NCBI GenBank assembly: GCA_022821065.1
Contig: JAJEEK010000023.1
Coordinates: 27,241 to 91,240 of the forward strand
Origin: Candidatus Poribacteria bacterium
Lineage (GTDB): Bacteria; Poribacteria; WGA-4E; WGA-3G
DNA: 64,000 nucleotides
Reading direction: 5' to 3'
The notes beneath the pieces are model-generated. The model did not search any database. It had not been told where the DNA came from and was given only the letters and a program-made list of their open reading frames with translations. A program made the translations under genes and the position numbers. Position 1 is the first letter of the stretch, and every line of letters begins with the position of its first letter. Below are positions 1 through 9,104 of this stretch, in pieces.

Positions 1-41
1 ATCCGCTAATCCTGTAAATCCTGATCCATACAATTGAAACT

Positions 42-956
42 TTAGTCCGTTTCTACGCCCGACATCTGCTCCAATGCTAACATCAGTGCTTGTGTGCCTA
101 ACCGACCGTGTCCTTGCGCCTGCACTGCGGTATAAAGTTGATGTACTAACGCCAACCCCGGTAGACTCAGATTCATCTTACGCGCTTCGTCTAAAGCGAT
201 GCTCATGTCTTTGATAAAATGCTCTACGAAGAAACCGGGGTCGAAGTTGCGTTGTAGGACGCGCGGTGCGAGGTTATCCAAAGACCAGCAAGCCGCTGCG
301 CCACCACTAATTGAGGACAGCATCGTTTCCAAATCCAGCCCGGCTTTGTGGCCGTAGATTAATCCTTCACAGACCCCGATCATTGTCCCAGAAATCGTGA
401 TCTGATTACACATTTTGGTGTGTTGCCCGGCACCTGCACCGCCTTGATGGACGATATTCTTTCCCATCGCTTCAAAGAGCGGCATCACGGCTTGCACGGC
501 ATCTTCGTCGCCGCCGACCATAATAGAGAGTCTCGCCTCTTTCGCACCGACATCACCGCCTGAAACAGGGGCATCTACGGAGGCGACATCTTGAGGTTGT
601 GCAGCGGCGTAAATTTCTTGCGCGAGTGAGGGTTCCGTTGTCGTCATATCAACGATGATACTTCCCGATTTCGCCCCTTTTAAGATGCCGTTATCGCCGA
701 GGTAGACTTCGCGAACATCGGGCGGGAATCCGACAATCGTGAAAACGACATCAGAAGCCGCTGCGACTTCGCTGGGTGAATCTGCCCATGTCGCGCCTGC
801 CTCGAGAAGTGGATCCGCCTTTGATTTCGTCCGGTTATAAACCGTCATTGCGTATCCGAGATCCATCAGATGTTGGCACATCCAGCGTCCCATCACACCG
901 GTGCCGATCCAACCGAGTTTCGTCGCTGTAGGGTCAAGTTTCAACGTAATTGCCAT
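42..956 (-). CDS. NAD(P)-dependent beta-hydroxyacid dehydrogenase (3-hydroxyisobutyrate dehydrogenase family)
   Basis: 304 aa, usual length for the family. Seen: N-terminal Rossmann fold with GWIGTGVMG at residues 15-23, the substrate-binding [11 protein letters not shown] stretch in the middle, and [11 protein letters not shown] near residue 180, which holds the catalytic lysine of this family. The C-terminal half is the usual all-helical domain. Members reduce or oxidise small beta-hydroxyacids such as 3-hydroxyisobutyrate or tartronate semialdehyde in the cytosol; the exact substrate cannot be read from sequence. It is the most downstream gene seen here, and the next gene on the same strand ends 78 bp upstream of its start. 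Bases 1-41 hold only AT-rich repeat-like sequence. Confidence 0.9.
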   Translation of the reverse strand: MAITLKLDPTATKLGWIGTGVMGRWMCQHLMDLGYAMTVYNRTKSKADPLLEAGATWADSPSEVAAASDVVFTIVGFPPDVREVYLGDNGILKGAKSGSIIVDMTTTEPSLAQEIYAAAQPQDVASVDAPVSGGDVGAKEARLSIMVGGDEDAVQAVMPLFEAMGKNIVHQGGAGAGQHTKMCNQITISGTMIGVCEGLIYGHKAGLDLETMLSSISGGAAACWSLDNLAPRVLQRNFDPGFFVEHFIKDMSIALDEARKMNLSLPGLALVHQLYTAVQAQGHGRLGTQALMLALEQMSGVETD

Positions 957-1034
957 AATATTCCTTTCTTATGTCCTTTTCATCCGTCGATTTTCGGATG
1001 GATCCGGACAGATTTCACGGCATAGCGTCTATTG

Positions 1035-2081
1035 CTATGTCTGTTTCTGTTGCCTAAAATCTTTAGTAATTTGTAAACCGATGATGATACCGCCAACAAC
1101 GACGGCACAATAGATGCTGAAGAATCGCGTCAGCAGCACAAAAAGCGGTATCCGTTCTTTAGAAATTAGGCTTTCCATGAGTGCCGCTGTGACGACTTCT
1201 GCAACGCCGCTTGCCCCAGGACTCGGGGCGAACAGCACGACAAAGTTTAACACCAACCCAATGATACAGAGTTCCCACAGCGTTGCGTCTCCATTGAGTG
1301 CTTGGACGATGACGTAGCTGCCGACGATTCGGGCACCTAAGAAGCCACACGTCAGGGGCACACTCAACGCGCAGGTCAATTTGTGCTCTCGGAGGAACAT
1401 CGTCGTGAATGTTTTATGCTCAGTAATCAGTTGTTCCACGCGTGATGTGGCACGCTCTAAGATCGGTGCGAGGCGGTTGAACCTTCGCTGTGCGGCATCG
1501 CAAAGATAGTGAAAAAAACGGAAGATGATTTCCGGCTTGAAAAGCAGCAAGAGAAACGCCCCAAATACCAAGCCGAACGTCAAAAAACTAAATAGACTGA
1601 CCCAGGTCGCGCCTTCCGGCAGAAATGGCGGATCCAACCAGACGATCCCACCGGCACAAAGAATAAGTGTGGTCAGTGTTGAGAGGAAACAGATAATACC
1701 TGATGTTATCGCGCCTGATAACGGGATACCTGCCCGGGCATAGATATAGAGATGCCCGACACCCCCTGTCTGAAACGGCGTGATGGCTGAGACACAGAGT
1801 GTCGCTAAATTTGCGCGGAGACTGTCCCAGAATCGAATCGTCGGCATCACTTTCCGAATGAAAACATGGAAACGGAGTGCCCCGAAGAACCAATCTACAA
1901 ACATGCACAGGCAAGCACCGAGGAGCATCTCAACCCGCATCTCGCGAAAAACCTGCTTTATATCTTGACTCCCGCCCCACAAAAAACTGAGAAATAATCC
2001 AGCGAATGTGCACAATATGAAAAGGATTGTACCGCGAACCGCATTTTCTCGATTTAAGGAGCGGCTCAAGAATTCCTGCAT
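1035..2081 (-). CDS. Lysylphosphatidylglycerol synthase TM-region family protein (flippase-like membrane protein)
   Basis: 348 aa polytopic membrane protein with about eight hydrophobic segments. The N-terminal pattern (a TM helix, then a loop, then RANLATLCVSAITPFQTGG) and the later PSPGASGVAE motif are typical of the UPF0104/PF03706 family. That family corresponds to the membrane flippase half of MprF, and stand-alone members are linked to lipid or glycolipid transport. No lysyl-transferase domain is attached, so lipid lysinylation is not implied. Lipid flipping is an inference from the family. Confidence 0.82.
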   Translation of the reverse strand: MQEFLSRSLNRENAVRGTILFILCTFAGLFLSFLWGGSQDIKQVFREMRVEMLLGACLCMFVDWFFGALRFHVFIRKVMPTIRFWDSLRANLATLCVSAITPFQTGGVGHLYIYARAGIPLSGAITSGIICFLSTLTTLILCAGGIVWLDPPFLPEGATWVSLFSFLTFGLVFGAFLLLLFKPEIIFRFFHYLCDAAQRRFNRLAPILERATSRVEQLITEHKTFTTMFLREHKLTCALSVPLTCGFLGARIVGSYVIVQALNGDATLWELCIIGLVLNFVVLFAPSPGASGVAEVVTAALMESLISKERIPLFVLLTRFFSIYCAVVVGGIIIGLQITKDFRQQKQT

Positions 2082-2113
2082 TAAAAATTAAGTTTCCTTT
2101 GTCGTTTATAGAA

Positions 2114-2234
2114 CAGGACTTACGCAATTTTGACTGTGGCCCGTTTGGTTAGATGAAATCTTTCGGAAAACACAGCGTTCTCGTACCACAAACTAACAGT
2201 TTATGGTACAAAAGAGCATCATGCGTAAGTCCTA
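2114..2234. mobile_element. MITE-like element, copy 1 (121 bp, inverted orientation)
   Basis: The ends are AGGACTTACGCA and its exact reverse complement TGCGTAAGTCCT. The element is flanked by the 5-bp direct duplication TAGAA at 2109-2113 and 2235-2239. The same element occurs at 51871-51991 and 58078-58197. The centre holds a short hairpin of the CACAAACT/AGTTTGTG type, imperfect in this copy. There is no coding capacity, so it must have been moved by a transposase supplied in trans, not present in this window. Confidence 0.88.
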
Positions 2235-2285
2235 TAGAAGACGAACTCTTCACTTCCGATACAGCACTCCAGCGGAGTGCCATGT

Positions 2286-3122
2286 CTATAGCGTTAGGTT
2301 TAGGCTGATATCCATCGGCATTGCCGAGTGTGTTAGGGCTCCGACAGAAATAAAATCCACACCGGTCGCTGCCACGGTTTCCACGCTATCGAGTGTAATC
2401 CCGCCGGAGGCTTCCGTTATGGCTCGGTCGTCTACTTCTTGGACGACGCGTGCCATGATGCCCGATGGCATATTGTCAAGGAGTAAAATATCCGCGCCTG
2501 CGTCTAATGCTTCATCGACCTGTTCGACGGTTTCGACTTCGACTTCAATCTTTGCTGTATGCGGAACGATTTGCCGGGCGCGTTCAACAGCGTTTCGGAT
2601 GCCACCAGCGGCGACGATATGGTTGTCTTTAATCAATACACCGTCGTAGAGGCCGAAGCGATGGTTTTGCGCACCACCAATTCGGACGGCATATTTCTGT
2701 GCTACCCGCCACCCTGCTGCAGTTTTGCGAGTGTCCACAATTTTGACATCGTAACCAGCGACTGCCTCCACAAATTGTGCTGTAAGTGTGGCAATACCGG
2801 AGAGCCGTTGCAGAAAATTGAGAGCCGTACGCTCGCCGATTAAGATGGTCTTGGCACTGCCTTTCACTTCAGCAATCGGTGTGCCTGCGACGACCACGTC
2901 GCCATCTTTAACAAGCGCGCGAAACGTCAATGTCGGGTCCAACTTTTCAAACACTCGCTCGGCGATCGGCAATCCGGCGACCCTACCGGCACTTTTCGCA
3001 AGAAGGGTCCCTGTTCCGTTTCGCGAAGGTGGTACCGTCGCGTCTGTCGTTATATCACCGATACCGATGTCCTCTTCAAAGGCGAGTTCGATTAAGGGGT
3101 CTAATGAACGTAAATTCAGCAT
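2286..3122 (-). CDS. nadC: Nicotinate-nucleotide pyrophosphorylase, carboxylating (quinolinate phosphoribosyltransferase)
   Basis: 278 aa, normal NadC length. The enzyme converts quinolinate plus PRPP to nicotinate mononucleotide, CO2 and PPi in de novo NAD synthesis. Seen: the N-terminal alpha/beta lid with EEDIGIGDITTDATV, the central FLQRLSGIATLTA segment, the signature TRKTAAGWR followed by KYAVRIGGAQNHRFGLYDGVLIKDNH, the EVEVE strand, and C-terminal EASGGITL and VDFISVGALTHS phosphate-binding loops. No nadA or nadB lies nearby, so it seems to be transcribed alone between two repeat-bearing spacers. Confidence 0.96.
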   Translation of the reverse strand: MLNLRSLDPLIELAFEEDIGIGDITTDATVPPSRNGTGTLLAKSAGRVAGLPIAERVFEKLDPTLTFRALVKDGDVVVAGTPIAEVKGSAKTILIGERTALNFLQRLSGIATLTAQFVEAVAGYDVKIVDTRKTAAGWRVAQKYAVRIGGAQNHRFGLYDGVLIKDNHIVAAGGIRNAVERARQIVPHTAKIEVEVETVEQVDEALDAGADILLLDNMPSGIMARVVQEVDDRAITEASGGITLDSVETVAATGVDFISVGALTHSAMPMDISLNLTL

Positions 3123-3124
3123 AT

Positions 3125-3222
3125 TTAATGGTTATCGGTTATCAGACAAGAGACGCTTGTGGCAGGTGAGAATGAGCACAACCGCCACAACGAATTAACT
3201 AAAACCGATAACTGACAACTAT
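3125..3222. repeat. Heptamer-type inverted repeat spacer
   Basis: The words GGTTATCGGTTATCAG on one side and ACCGATAACTGACAACT on the other form a long imperfect hairpin between nadC and the epimerase gene. The same period-7 words recur in other spacers (50771-50935, 56466-56698, 62600-62741, 63735-63865). Confidence 0.6.
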
Positions 3223-3226
3223 GGGA

Positions 3227-4141
3227 CTAATATCTTTCCAGATAGGGTGTCAGGAATTTCTTCGCATCTTCTGTAACATCCCATGCGTTGGGCCAGAAAC
3301 AGAGATCAATAGAGAACCATTCCCCGTCGTACCCGGTTTCGTCCATGATGACCGGAATAATTGCGTCGAAGTCGAGCACACCGTCTCCGAAAGGTGCGTG
3401 CGTGCTTGTTTCATCGCCATGGAGCGTGTTATCGGAATCAATGAGGTGGAAGTGCCCGATTTCGCCTTTCAGCTGCCGGGCAAGATCAATCACACCGTTA
3501 TCACCGAGCGTCTCCTGTTCTCCGGGCTGTCGCGCCCCGACGACTGCACACATCTGCGCGTGACATGTATCGAACATCACTTTGAAATTCGGGTGATCGA
3601 CGGCTTTCGGCATATTGATAATATCGCTCGGTTTGTTGAACATGAATCCGGGTTCAAATTCCCAGAGCATCAGCACGCCGTGGTCTTCAGCGACTTGCGC
3701 ACACCGTCTCCAGACAGAGGCAATCCGATCCCATGCCTTCTCGCGCTCAACCCCCGGAATGCCTTCTTCGGGATCACTGACAGTATCTACCCGAATAGCA
3801 GGCGATCCGAGGTCCAACGCGAGTTGGAGGTTCTGTCTGAACAGTTTGAAGTATTTATCGTCCTCTTGTGCTTCATCTGTCCCAGGACCCGGATGCGACC
3901 AGAAGTCGGCGGCTAAACCAGAGACTTCGAGTCCGTAATAGGCGATCAGACCTTTAACGGCATCCCGATCGCTTTTCATCGGGTAGTCATTGATGTCAAT
4001 ATGCGGTTTAAACGCGCCGATTTCGATCCCGTCGAATTCGAGTTCACTGAGCCGTTTAACGACATCATCAAACGGGACCGGGTTATCTTCATAAGGGCCA
4101 AATGCGTAAGCCCAACTTCCAATTGACAATTTTTTTGCCAT
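3227..4141 (-). CDS. Sugar phosphate isomerase/epimerase (xylose isomerase-like TIM barrel)
   Basis: 304 aa, with the AP endonuclease family 2/xylose-isomerase-like TIM-barrel layout. Seen: LSELEFDGIEIGAFKPH near the N-terminus, MLWEFEPGF (metal-ligand glutamate), FKVMFDTCHAQM (metal-ligand Asp and His), GHFHLIDSD and HAPFGDGVLDF, followed by WFSIDLCFWP. Such proteins bind a divalent metal and act on sugars, inositols or related polyols; the substrate is not predictable. A good Shine-Dalgarno (AAGGAG) lies just before the ATG at 4141. Confidence 0.88.
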   Translation of the reverse strand: MAKKLSIGSWAYAFGPYEDNPVPFDDVVKRLSELEFDGIEIGAFKPHIDINDYPMKSDRDAVKGLIAYYGLEVSGLAADFWSHPGPGTDEAQEDDKYFKLFRQNLQLALDLGSPAIRVDTVSDPEEGIPGVEREKAWDRIASVWRRCAQVAEDHGVLMLWEFEPGFMFNKPSDIINMPKAVDHPNFKVMFDTCHAQMCAVVGARQPGEQETLGDNGVIDLARQLKGEIGHFHLIDSDNTLHGDETSTHAPFGDGVLDFDAIIPVIMDETGYDGEWFSIDLCFWPNAWDVTEDAKKFLTPYLERY

Positions 4142-4279
4142 GTTTTTCTCCTTTTTTAATAATTCGCAAGGCGTTAACTAATTTTAAGACTTGTATTACC
4201 AACGCTCTTTTGTATTCTCGGCTTCGCGCAATAACGAATATTCCTATTGCGACTTACCGCACTTTTCGGTAGTGTATAC

Positions 4280-5500
4280 TTATGACCCTCTCGTCACCAG
4301 TGTTTGCACCGCTGTTTCGAGTTCGAGGGTCACCTGCTCTACCGTTTCTCGTTTTTTTCTCTTGTAGGTATCATAGCAATCTCGGAGATTTATGGGTTCA
4401 CCGACACGGATTGACGCGACCCGGGGCCCCTGTTTTTTTCCACTCCCAAAGACTTCTCGCTCCAGGCGGGTAATCACGTCAAGGAACCGTTCTGCCGATG
4501 GTGCTTCGGCGACGTACCCGTCCGAAATTGCTATAAAATTAACTAACCGATTCAGATCCGGATAGAATTGTTGGAATTTCTGGAGCAGTTCCTCATGGAT
4601 CTTCCGTTCGTATTCGGTCATTTCATCGATGTCTTTATAGACTTCGGCATCGACGAGGTTTTTCAGTGCCCGTATCCGTGTGAGCATATCGCCATCTGTG
4701 TGAATGCCCATAATTTGCTCGGTGTGGGACAACATCTGCGCTTTGAGTCTCTGAATATGTGCGTCGAATGGCAGGTTGTCGTCCAACTTGTATTGATATT
4801 CTGCTGCAAGCGTTTTGAAGACAGCGACCCCGATCCGCCGTAAGCGTTGATAGCGTTCTACTGGCGTTCGCTCCGCGGATGGAAGAATCGTCTGTTCTAA
4901 GTCTGTGAGGGCAGCGTCAATAACATCCCACATATCCTGTGGATATCGGTATTTGATCCCAATAGGAACGATGTAGAGCGGTTTGCTGATGTCCGCTTTT
5001 TGCATGTCATCCAAAGCCCAAAAGCAGAGCTGCGTAGCCCCTCTCTCAAAACGCATGACGGTATCGTTCTGCCGTGAGATTTCACCCTCTCCGAAGATAA
5101 CGAGGGGTCGGTCGCCTTTGGATAAAATCTCGCGTGTTGTGCGGAAAGCGTTTCGATCTGCCGTACCCCGGACAATCGAAAACGCGCCGCACCGTTGCAT
5201 CAGAAAACTGCGGAGCCCCCCTAATTTCCCGATGTCGAAAGTTTCTCGAGCAGCCATATAATAGTAGTATGGCTGAGCGTGCTGTTTGGACAAAAGAAAC
5301 ACAACCGCTGAATCCGCGGATGCCGCGTGGTTCGGTGCCAGCACAGTCGGACACCCGTCCGTCGTCTTCAAACGCGCAATGGATTCGGCATCAATATCTA
5401 ACGTTAACCCTTTCAAATGCAAGCGATTAACGAGCGGCATAACGGCTTCGACTAATTTAATCACAAGTGTATTGGGTTTAGGGGGTTTAAAGTCTAACAT
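4280..5500 (-). CDS. PlsC-like 1-acylglycerol-3-phosphate acyltransferase family protein
   Basis: 406 aa. Acyltransferase motif I is clear as NHAASAD (NHxxxxD form) near residue 58. Motif III is FGEGEIS, a variant of the FPEGTRS box. The family acylates a glycerophospholipid or similar alcohol at the inner face of the membrane. It is longer than canonical PlsC (about 240 aa): the C-terminal half (about residues 250-406) is a mostly helical, charged extension without a domain I can name. No strong TM segment is visible at the N-terminus, unlike many PlsC proteins. Confidence 0.78.
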   Translation of the reverse strand: MLDFKPPKPNTLVIKLVEAVMPLVNRLHLKGLTLDIDAESIARLKTTDGCPTVLAPNHAASADSAVVFLLSKQHAQPYYYYMAARETFDIGKLGGLRSFLMQRCGAFSIVRGTADRNAFRTTREILSKGDRPLVIFGEGEISRQNDTVMRFERGATQLCFWALDDMQKADISKPLYIVPIGIKYRYPQDMWDVIDAALTDLEQTILPSAERTPVERYQRLRRIGVAVFKTLAAEYQYKLDDNLPFDAHIQRLKAQMLSHTEQIMGIHTDGDMLTRIRALKNLVDAEVYKDIDEMTEYERKIHEELLQKFQQFYPDLNRLVNFIAISDGYVAEAPSAERFLDVITRLEREVFGSGKKQGPRVASIRVGEPINLRDCYDTYKRKKRETVEQVTLELETAVQTLVTRGS

Positions 5501-5561
5501 TGCGTGCTACCGCTTGTGTGACACAGCAGGTCGTTACGGCATACAGCGTGCGCCTACTACT

Positions 5562-6668
5562 TTAAAGGCTTGGTGGATAGCAACAGATGATTTCCATCGG
5601 TGCGTCGCTGGTGCTAACGATGACGTAGCTGGACAGGCAACGTGGAATGAAAACGGACTTACCGCGTTTAAGCGGGACATCTTCAAAATCGCCGCGCAGG
5701 ACACCTTCGCCGCCCAACGTCACGAGTGCGTAGAAACCTTTACCCGATGGCATACTCAACGTTGAATTCACTGTCAGGCGCGAACATCCGAAGAACTTTA
5801 AAGCCTCCTCCGGCACGATGCGCTCTTCGCGATTATCGCCTTCTGCTCGAACGAGTTCCGGTGTGCGTCGGATGTAATTGTTAAGGTAATCGAGTTCCAA
5901 TTTATCAAACTCAGCGGCATCGACGGCGAGGTCCCATCCGAGACCGAGGTGTCCGTCATCTCTTTCAAACGGAAATCCTTCCCATTCCGCGAGGATGTTC
6001 CAATCGGTAGGTTCTTGCGGTTCGAGAATGCAGAGACCTGTACCGAGTGAATGGACGATCGGTGTGCGCAGGAAATAGGCTTCACCGACTTTGGGTTCAA
6101 CGACGTGCATGAGACTTCGGAGGGTCTGTACGTCCTGAGCTTCCATGAGACGGCGGAACTCCGCTTTGTCCATGTCTTCTTTCCAGCCGATCCATGCTTT
6201 CGCGCCCGGACGTGTGCCGATGACAATCCACTCCTCGTTTTTACCGAAGGGTGAGTTGAGATGTTCTTGTGCGAAATCGGGGTTCGGGTGCCAGTGGATC
6301 GGAATATGCGCGCCTTCACCGACATCGAAAATCTTGAGCAGTACACCGAGATCGGTGCCGTATTTAGCGATATGCGCGCCGCCAAGTGTCTCTTCAGGGA
6401 ACGCGTCGAGTAATTCCTTCAACAGAACGACCTCGCCGCTTGGGAGTTCGACGCGGCTGAAACCTTTATCCGGAGGGTTATCTCTGCCGGGTGTGATTGC
6501 TCGGTTTGTGGAAAAAATCCATTCTTCGGAATAGAAGTCATCTTTCGGATCGTCTTCACCCATAAACTCAGCACGGAGTTTCCCGCCATTATAGAAGTGT
6601 AGATAGGTGTTCGGTGCTAAGCCGATCGGTGCGTTTAGCATTGACTTTAGTTCGTTTTGTGATGCCAT
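5562..6668 (-). CDS. Mannose-6-phosphate isomerase-like cupin (class I phosphomannose isomerase family)
   Basis: 368 aa, cytosolic. Seen: HIPIHWHPNPDFAQEHL (the His/Glu zinc ligands of class I phosphomannose isomerases), then EEWIVIGTRP, a conserved middle segment with YFLRTPIVHSLG, and a second cupin fold at the C-terminus (LTVNSTLSMPSGKGFYALVTLGGEG). The family interconverts mannose-6-phosphate and fructose-6-phosphate, but many relatives of this shape act on other sugars. It has its own good promoter at 6737-6765 and is followed at 61 bp by the acyltransferase gene on the same strand. Confidence 0.8.
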   Translation of the reverse strand: MASQNELKSMLNAPIGLAPNTYLHFYNGGKLRAEFMGEDDPKDDFYSEEWIFSTNRAITPGRDNPPDKGFSRVELPSGEVVLLKELLDAFPEETLGGAHIAKYGTDLGVLLKIFDVGEGAHIPIHWHPNPDFAQEHLNSPFGKNEEWIVIGTRPGAKAWIGWKEDMDKAEFRRLMEAQDVQTLRSLMHVVEPKVGEAYFLRTPIVHSLGTGLCILEPQEPTDWNILAEWEGFPFERDDGHLGLGWDLAVDAAEFDKLELDYLNNYIRRTPELVRAEGDNREERIVPEEALKFFGCSRLTVNSTLSMPSGKGFYALVTLGGEGVLRGDFEDVPLKRGKSVFIPRCLSSYVIVSTSDAPMEIICCYPPSL

Positions 6669-6736
6669 ATTGTCATCCTTTCTTTGTCTTTTCGGACGAA
6701 GTGCGGAACTTTCTGGTTTCCGTTATTTAAAACTAA

Positions 6737-6765
6737 AGTTTACCATTTTAGACAGGTTTTGTCAA
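6737..6765 (-). promoter_or_regulatory. Sigma-70-type promoter for the phosphomannose-isomerase-like gene
   Basis: Read on the minus strand: TTGACA, 17-bp spacer, TAAACT. It lies about 70 bp before the ATG at 6668. The consensus -35 and ideal spacing make it a strong candidate. Confidence 0.7.
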
Positions 6766-6797
6766 ATCATTTTTTGGAATTTACGCACCTTACGTTT

Positions 6798-8804
6798 CTA
6801 GCCATTTGTATAGGGCTTCATATCCCAAAGCATGATGGTGCCACCATAGCCTCCACTTGCCAAGATCGTGCCATCAGGAGAGAAGGCAAGACATTGGATA
6901 TCGGTAGGATGCCCCCGAAAGGCGGCAATGTTTTCGCCACTCTCAACATCCCATAACAGCACCGGGCACTTCTTAATACCAAAGCCGCGTAGCCACCACG
7001 CCCCGGAAGCCAGATAGCGACCACACGGTGAAAACGCTAACGCAAATGGGCTCCAACTATCCTTTGGCTGAGGGATACTCAGGACAGTTTCACGACGCTC
7101 AATATCCCATAGAAGAACCTCCTTCTGTTTACCGAGCGCAATCAAAGTGCTACAAGGTGAAAATGCAAACGCATAATTTCTTTCTGGAAATGCTTCAATC
7201 GGTTCACCGTTTTCAACATTCCACAACCGTGATACGGGACCGTAGCGCGTGATACTCACAAACAACTTTTCGTCTGGACTTATCGTAATTGAAGAAATCC
7301 AATCTTGGTGTGCTTTGAGCGTGTGTCGTGTGCGCTGCTGCTGCACATCCCACACATACAGCGTGCCTTCGCTATCCCCGCATGCCAATAGATTGCTTGT
7401 AGGCGCGAACGCTGCGGTTGATACCTGCCACTCTTGTTCCGCAAGCGGTTTTTTTTCCTCGGGAAGTGTGAAAGTCGCGACAGGTGTCTCGTTGTTTCCG
7501 ATGTCCCACACCTTTGCAGTTGTGTCATCACGACCCGTTGCGTAGATTTTTCCCTCTGGCGACACAGAGACAGTATATTCTCTTCCGGGTAAATTGAAAC
7601 AGGATGGCTGCGAAGATGGTTGGGTAATATCCCATAACATCACCTTCTCGTCCTCACTCCAATATCCTCCTGCGATCGTTTTCCCATCTGTCGCAAAAAC
7701 AAGCGAAAAAGGAACACCTGTATGTAAATGAGGAAACGAACGCGGTTGAGAATCCCCCACCGTCCATTTTCTAAATTCACGAGGCGTGTAGGCAGCTAAA
7801 ACGAATGGGGTGCCCTTTGGAACGTCGGTCTCATGGACGGAGCTATGCACTTCGAGGAAGTGGTTGCACTTTTCTCCGCTCGCTACGTCCCACACGATGA
7901 AGGCATCATCAGACATTTCTAAAGCGTATAGCACACCCTCTGGAGAATAGAACACCTTCTTCCGTTCTGTTCCGTAATCCTGATAAGTGTGAAGTAACTC
8001 CCAATTCGCTGTTGACCAGACTCGGACTGTACCATCTCGAACCCCTGAAACAAGAAAACGCTCACACGGCGAAAAACACAAACTATCCACAAAACGTTCT
8101 GTCTCTGTGAGGCAGGCAAGCTGTTCACCCGTCTCTACATTCCAAACAGCGATAAATTCGGTAGAATCCTGAGGAAGACGAATATAGCCGCTATTGTCCG
8201 TATGCACCCTCAAGCTTTCGTCCGGCATTGTGCATGCCAATAGACTGCCGTCTGCAGAAAAAGCGATAGGGCGTGGCGTACCGCCCCACCATCTGGATTT
8301 TTTCGGATCGTCGTGGAATTTTGAAAGCCGTTCTCCAGTCTCTGGTTGATGGACGTATAAGGTATAATCACGGGCACTGGACACGGCAAGTTGTTGGCTA
8401 TCAGGTGAAAAGACGAGGCGGGAGACTATATGATAACGTTTTTCCGCTTCATCTCGCTCCATTTCGGAAATGCAGATACCGCGTTGCACATCCCATACTT
8501 TGGTGAGACCGTCCCCATCACCGGTAGCAAGCCACTTGCCATTCGGTGAAAAGGAGACAGCAGAGATGTACCCACGCGCTGTGTCCCATAGCGCGATGGG
8601 AGCCATGGTGGACACATCGTACCACCAGACACCTGCACAGCTGCCAACGGCGAGATACTTACCGTCTGGTGAGGAGGCAATATTTTCCGTTCCGCCTCTT
8701 CCTTGTGCCAATCGCGTAATCGCGCCTTCAGGAAGTCTCCAAGTCGTTATATCACTGTTTTCAGGCTGCATAATAGGAGGCGACCATTTTTTATTGTTTT
8801 GCAT
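6798..8804 (-). CDS. WD40-repeat beta-propeller protein
   Basis: 668 aa from the ATG at 8804, chosen because GAGGA lies 8 bp before it; an upstream in-frame ATG at 8906 has no such site and lies in repeat DNA. The protein is made almost wholly of WD40-type repeats: blocks like LAFSPDGTILASGGYGGTIMLWD recur at about 40-residue spacing, roughly 11-14 times, so two propellers are likely. No signal peptide, TM segment, kinase or caspase domain is visible. The role is probably protein-protein scaffolding; partners are unknown. It is transcribed divergently from the ABC exporter at 9105. Confidence 0.9.
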   Translation of the reverse strand: MQNNKKWSPPIMQPENSDITTWRLPEGAITRLAQGRGGTENIASSPDGKYLAVGSCAGVWWYDVSTMAPIALWDTARGYISAVSFSPNGKWLATGDGDGLTKVWDVQRGICISEMERDEAEKRYHIVSRLVFSPDSQQLAVSSARDYTLYVHQPETGERLSKFHDDPKKSRWWGGTPRPIAFSADGSLLACTMPDESLRVHTDNSGYIRLPQDSTEFIAVWNVETGEQLACLTETERFVDSLCFSPCERFLVSGVRDGTVRVWSTANWELLHTYQDYGTERKKVFYSPEGVLYALEMSDDAFIVWDVASGEKCNHFLEVHSSVHETDVPKGTPFVLAAYTPREFRKWTVGDSQPRSFPHLHTGVPFSLVFATDGKTIAGGYWSEDEKVMLWDITQPSSQPSCFNLPGREYTVSVSPEGKIYATGRDDTTAKVWDIGNNETPVATFTLPEEKKPLAEQEWQVSTAAFAPTSNLLACGDSEGTLYVWDVQQQRTRHTLKAHQDWISSITISPDEKLFVSITRYGPVSRLWNVENGEPIEAFPERNYAFAFSPCSTLIALGKQKEVLLWDIERRETVLSIPQPKDSWSPFALAFSPCGRYLASGAWWLRGFGIKKCPVLLWDVESGENIAAFRGHPTDIQCLAFSPDGTILASGGYGGTIMLWDMKPYTNG

Positions 8805-8896
8805 AGGCTTGTCCTCTTCGTAATTTCTATAATTTGGGTTTGAATAATTCTCACCTATACGCATTCTTGGATGCACTTTTACGCGTTCTTGTGGGG

Positions 8897-8986
8897 TCGC
8901 GAGCACAGCTCGCTCCTACCAAAGAGAGATTGCGGTCGCGAGCGCAGCTCGCTCCTACGAAAAGGAGATTGCGGTCGCGAGCGCGG
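8897..8986. repeat. 39-bp tandem repeat built on the palindrome GCGAGC-GCA-GCTCGC
   Basis: Two full units start at 8897 and 8936, and a third, truncated one at 8975, all spaced 39 bp. Each contains a 6-3-6 inverted repeat followed by TCCTAC. A fourth copy of the core stands alone at 48860-48882. It resembles dispersed REP elements. The 300-bp spacer 8805-9104 otherwise holds nothing I recognise. Confidence 0.75.
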
Positions 8987-9104
8987 AAGAGACCCAAGCG
9001 AAAACACGCGCGCCTATAGGAAAGTGTTGTTGACCTTCGCGAAAACTTGATTAAACACATATCCGACATTTACGTCAAAATAAGCAATAACCACGCGCGG
9101 CAAG

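Noticed and set aside
2203..2649. Long plus-strand frame through the MITE and nadC
   Set aside because: Antisense shadow of nadC; begins inside the mobile element.
3221..3916. 231-codon frame opposite the sugar epimerase
   Set aside because: Antisense shadow of a gene with clear family motifs.
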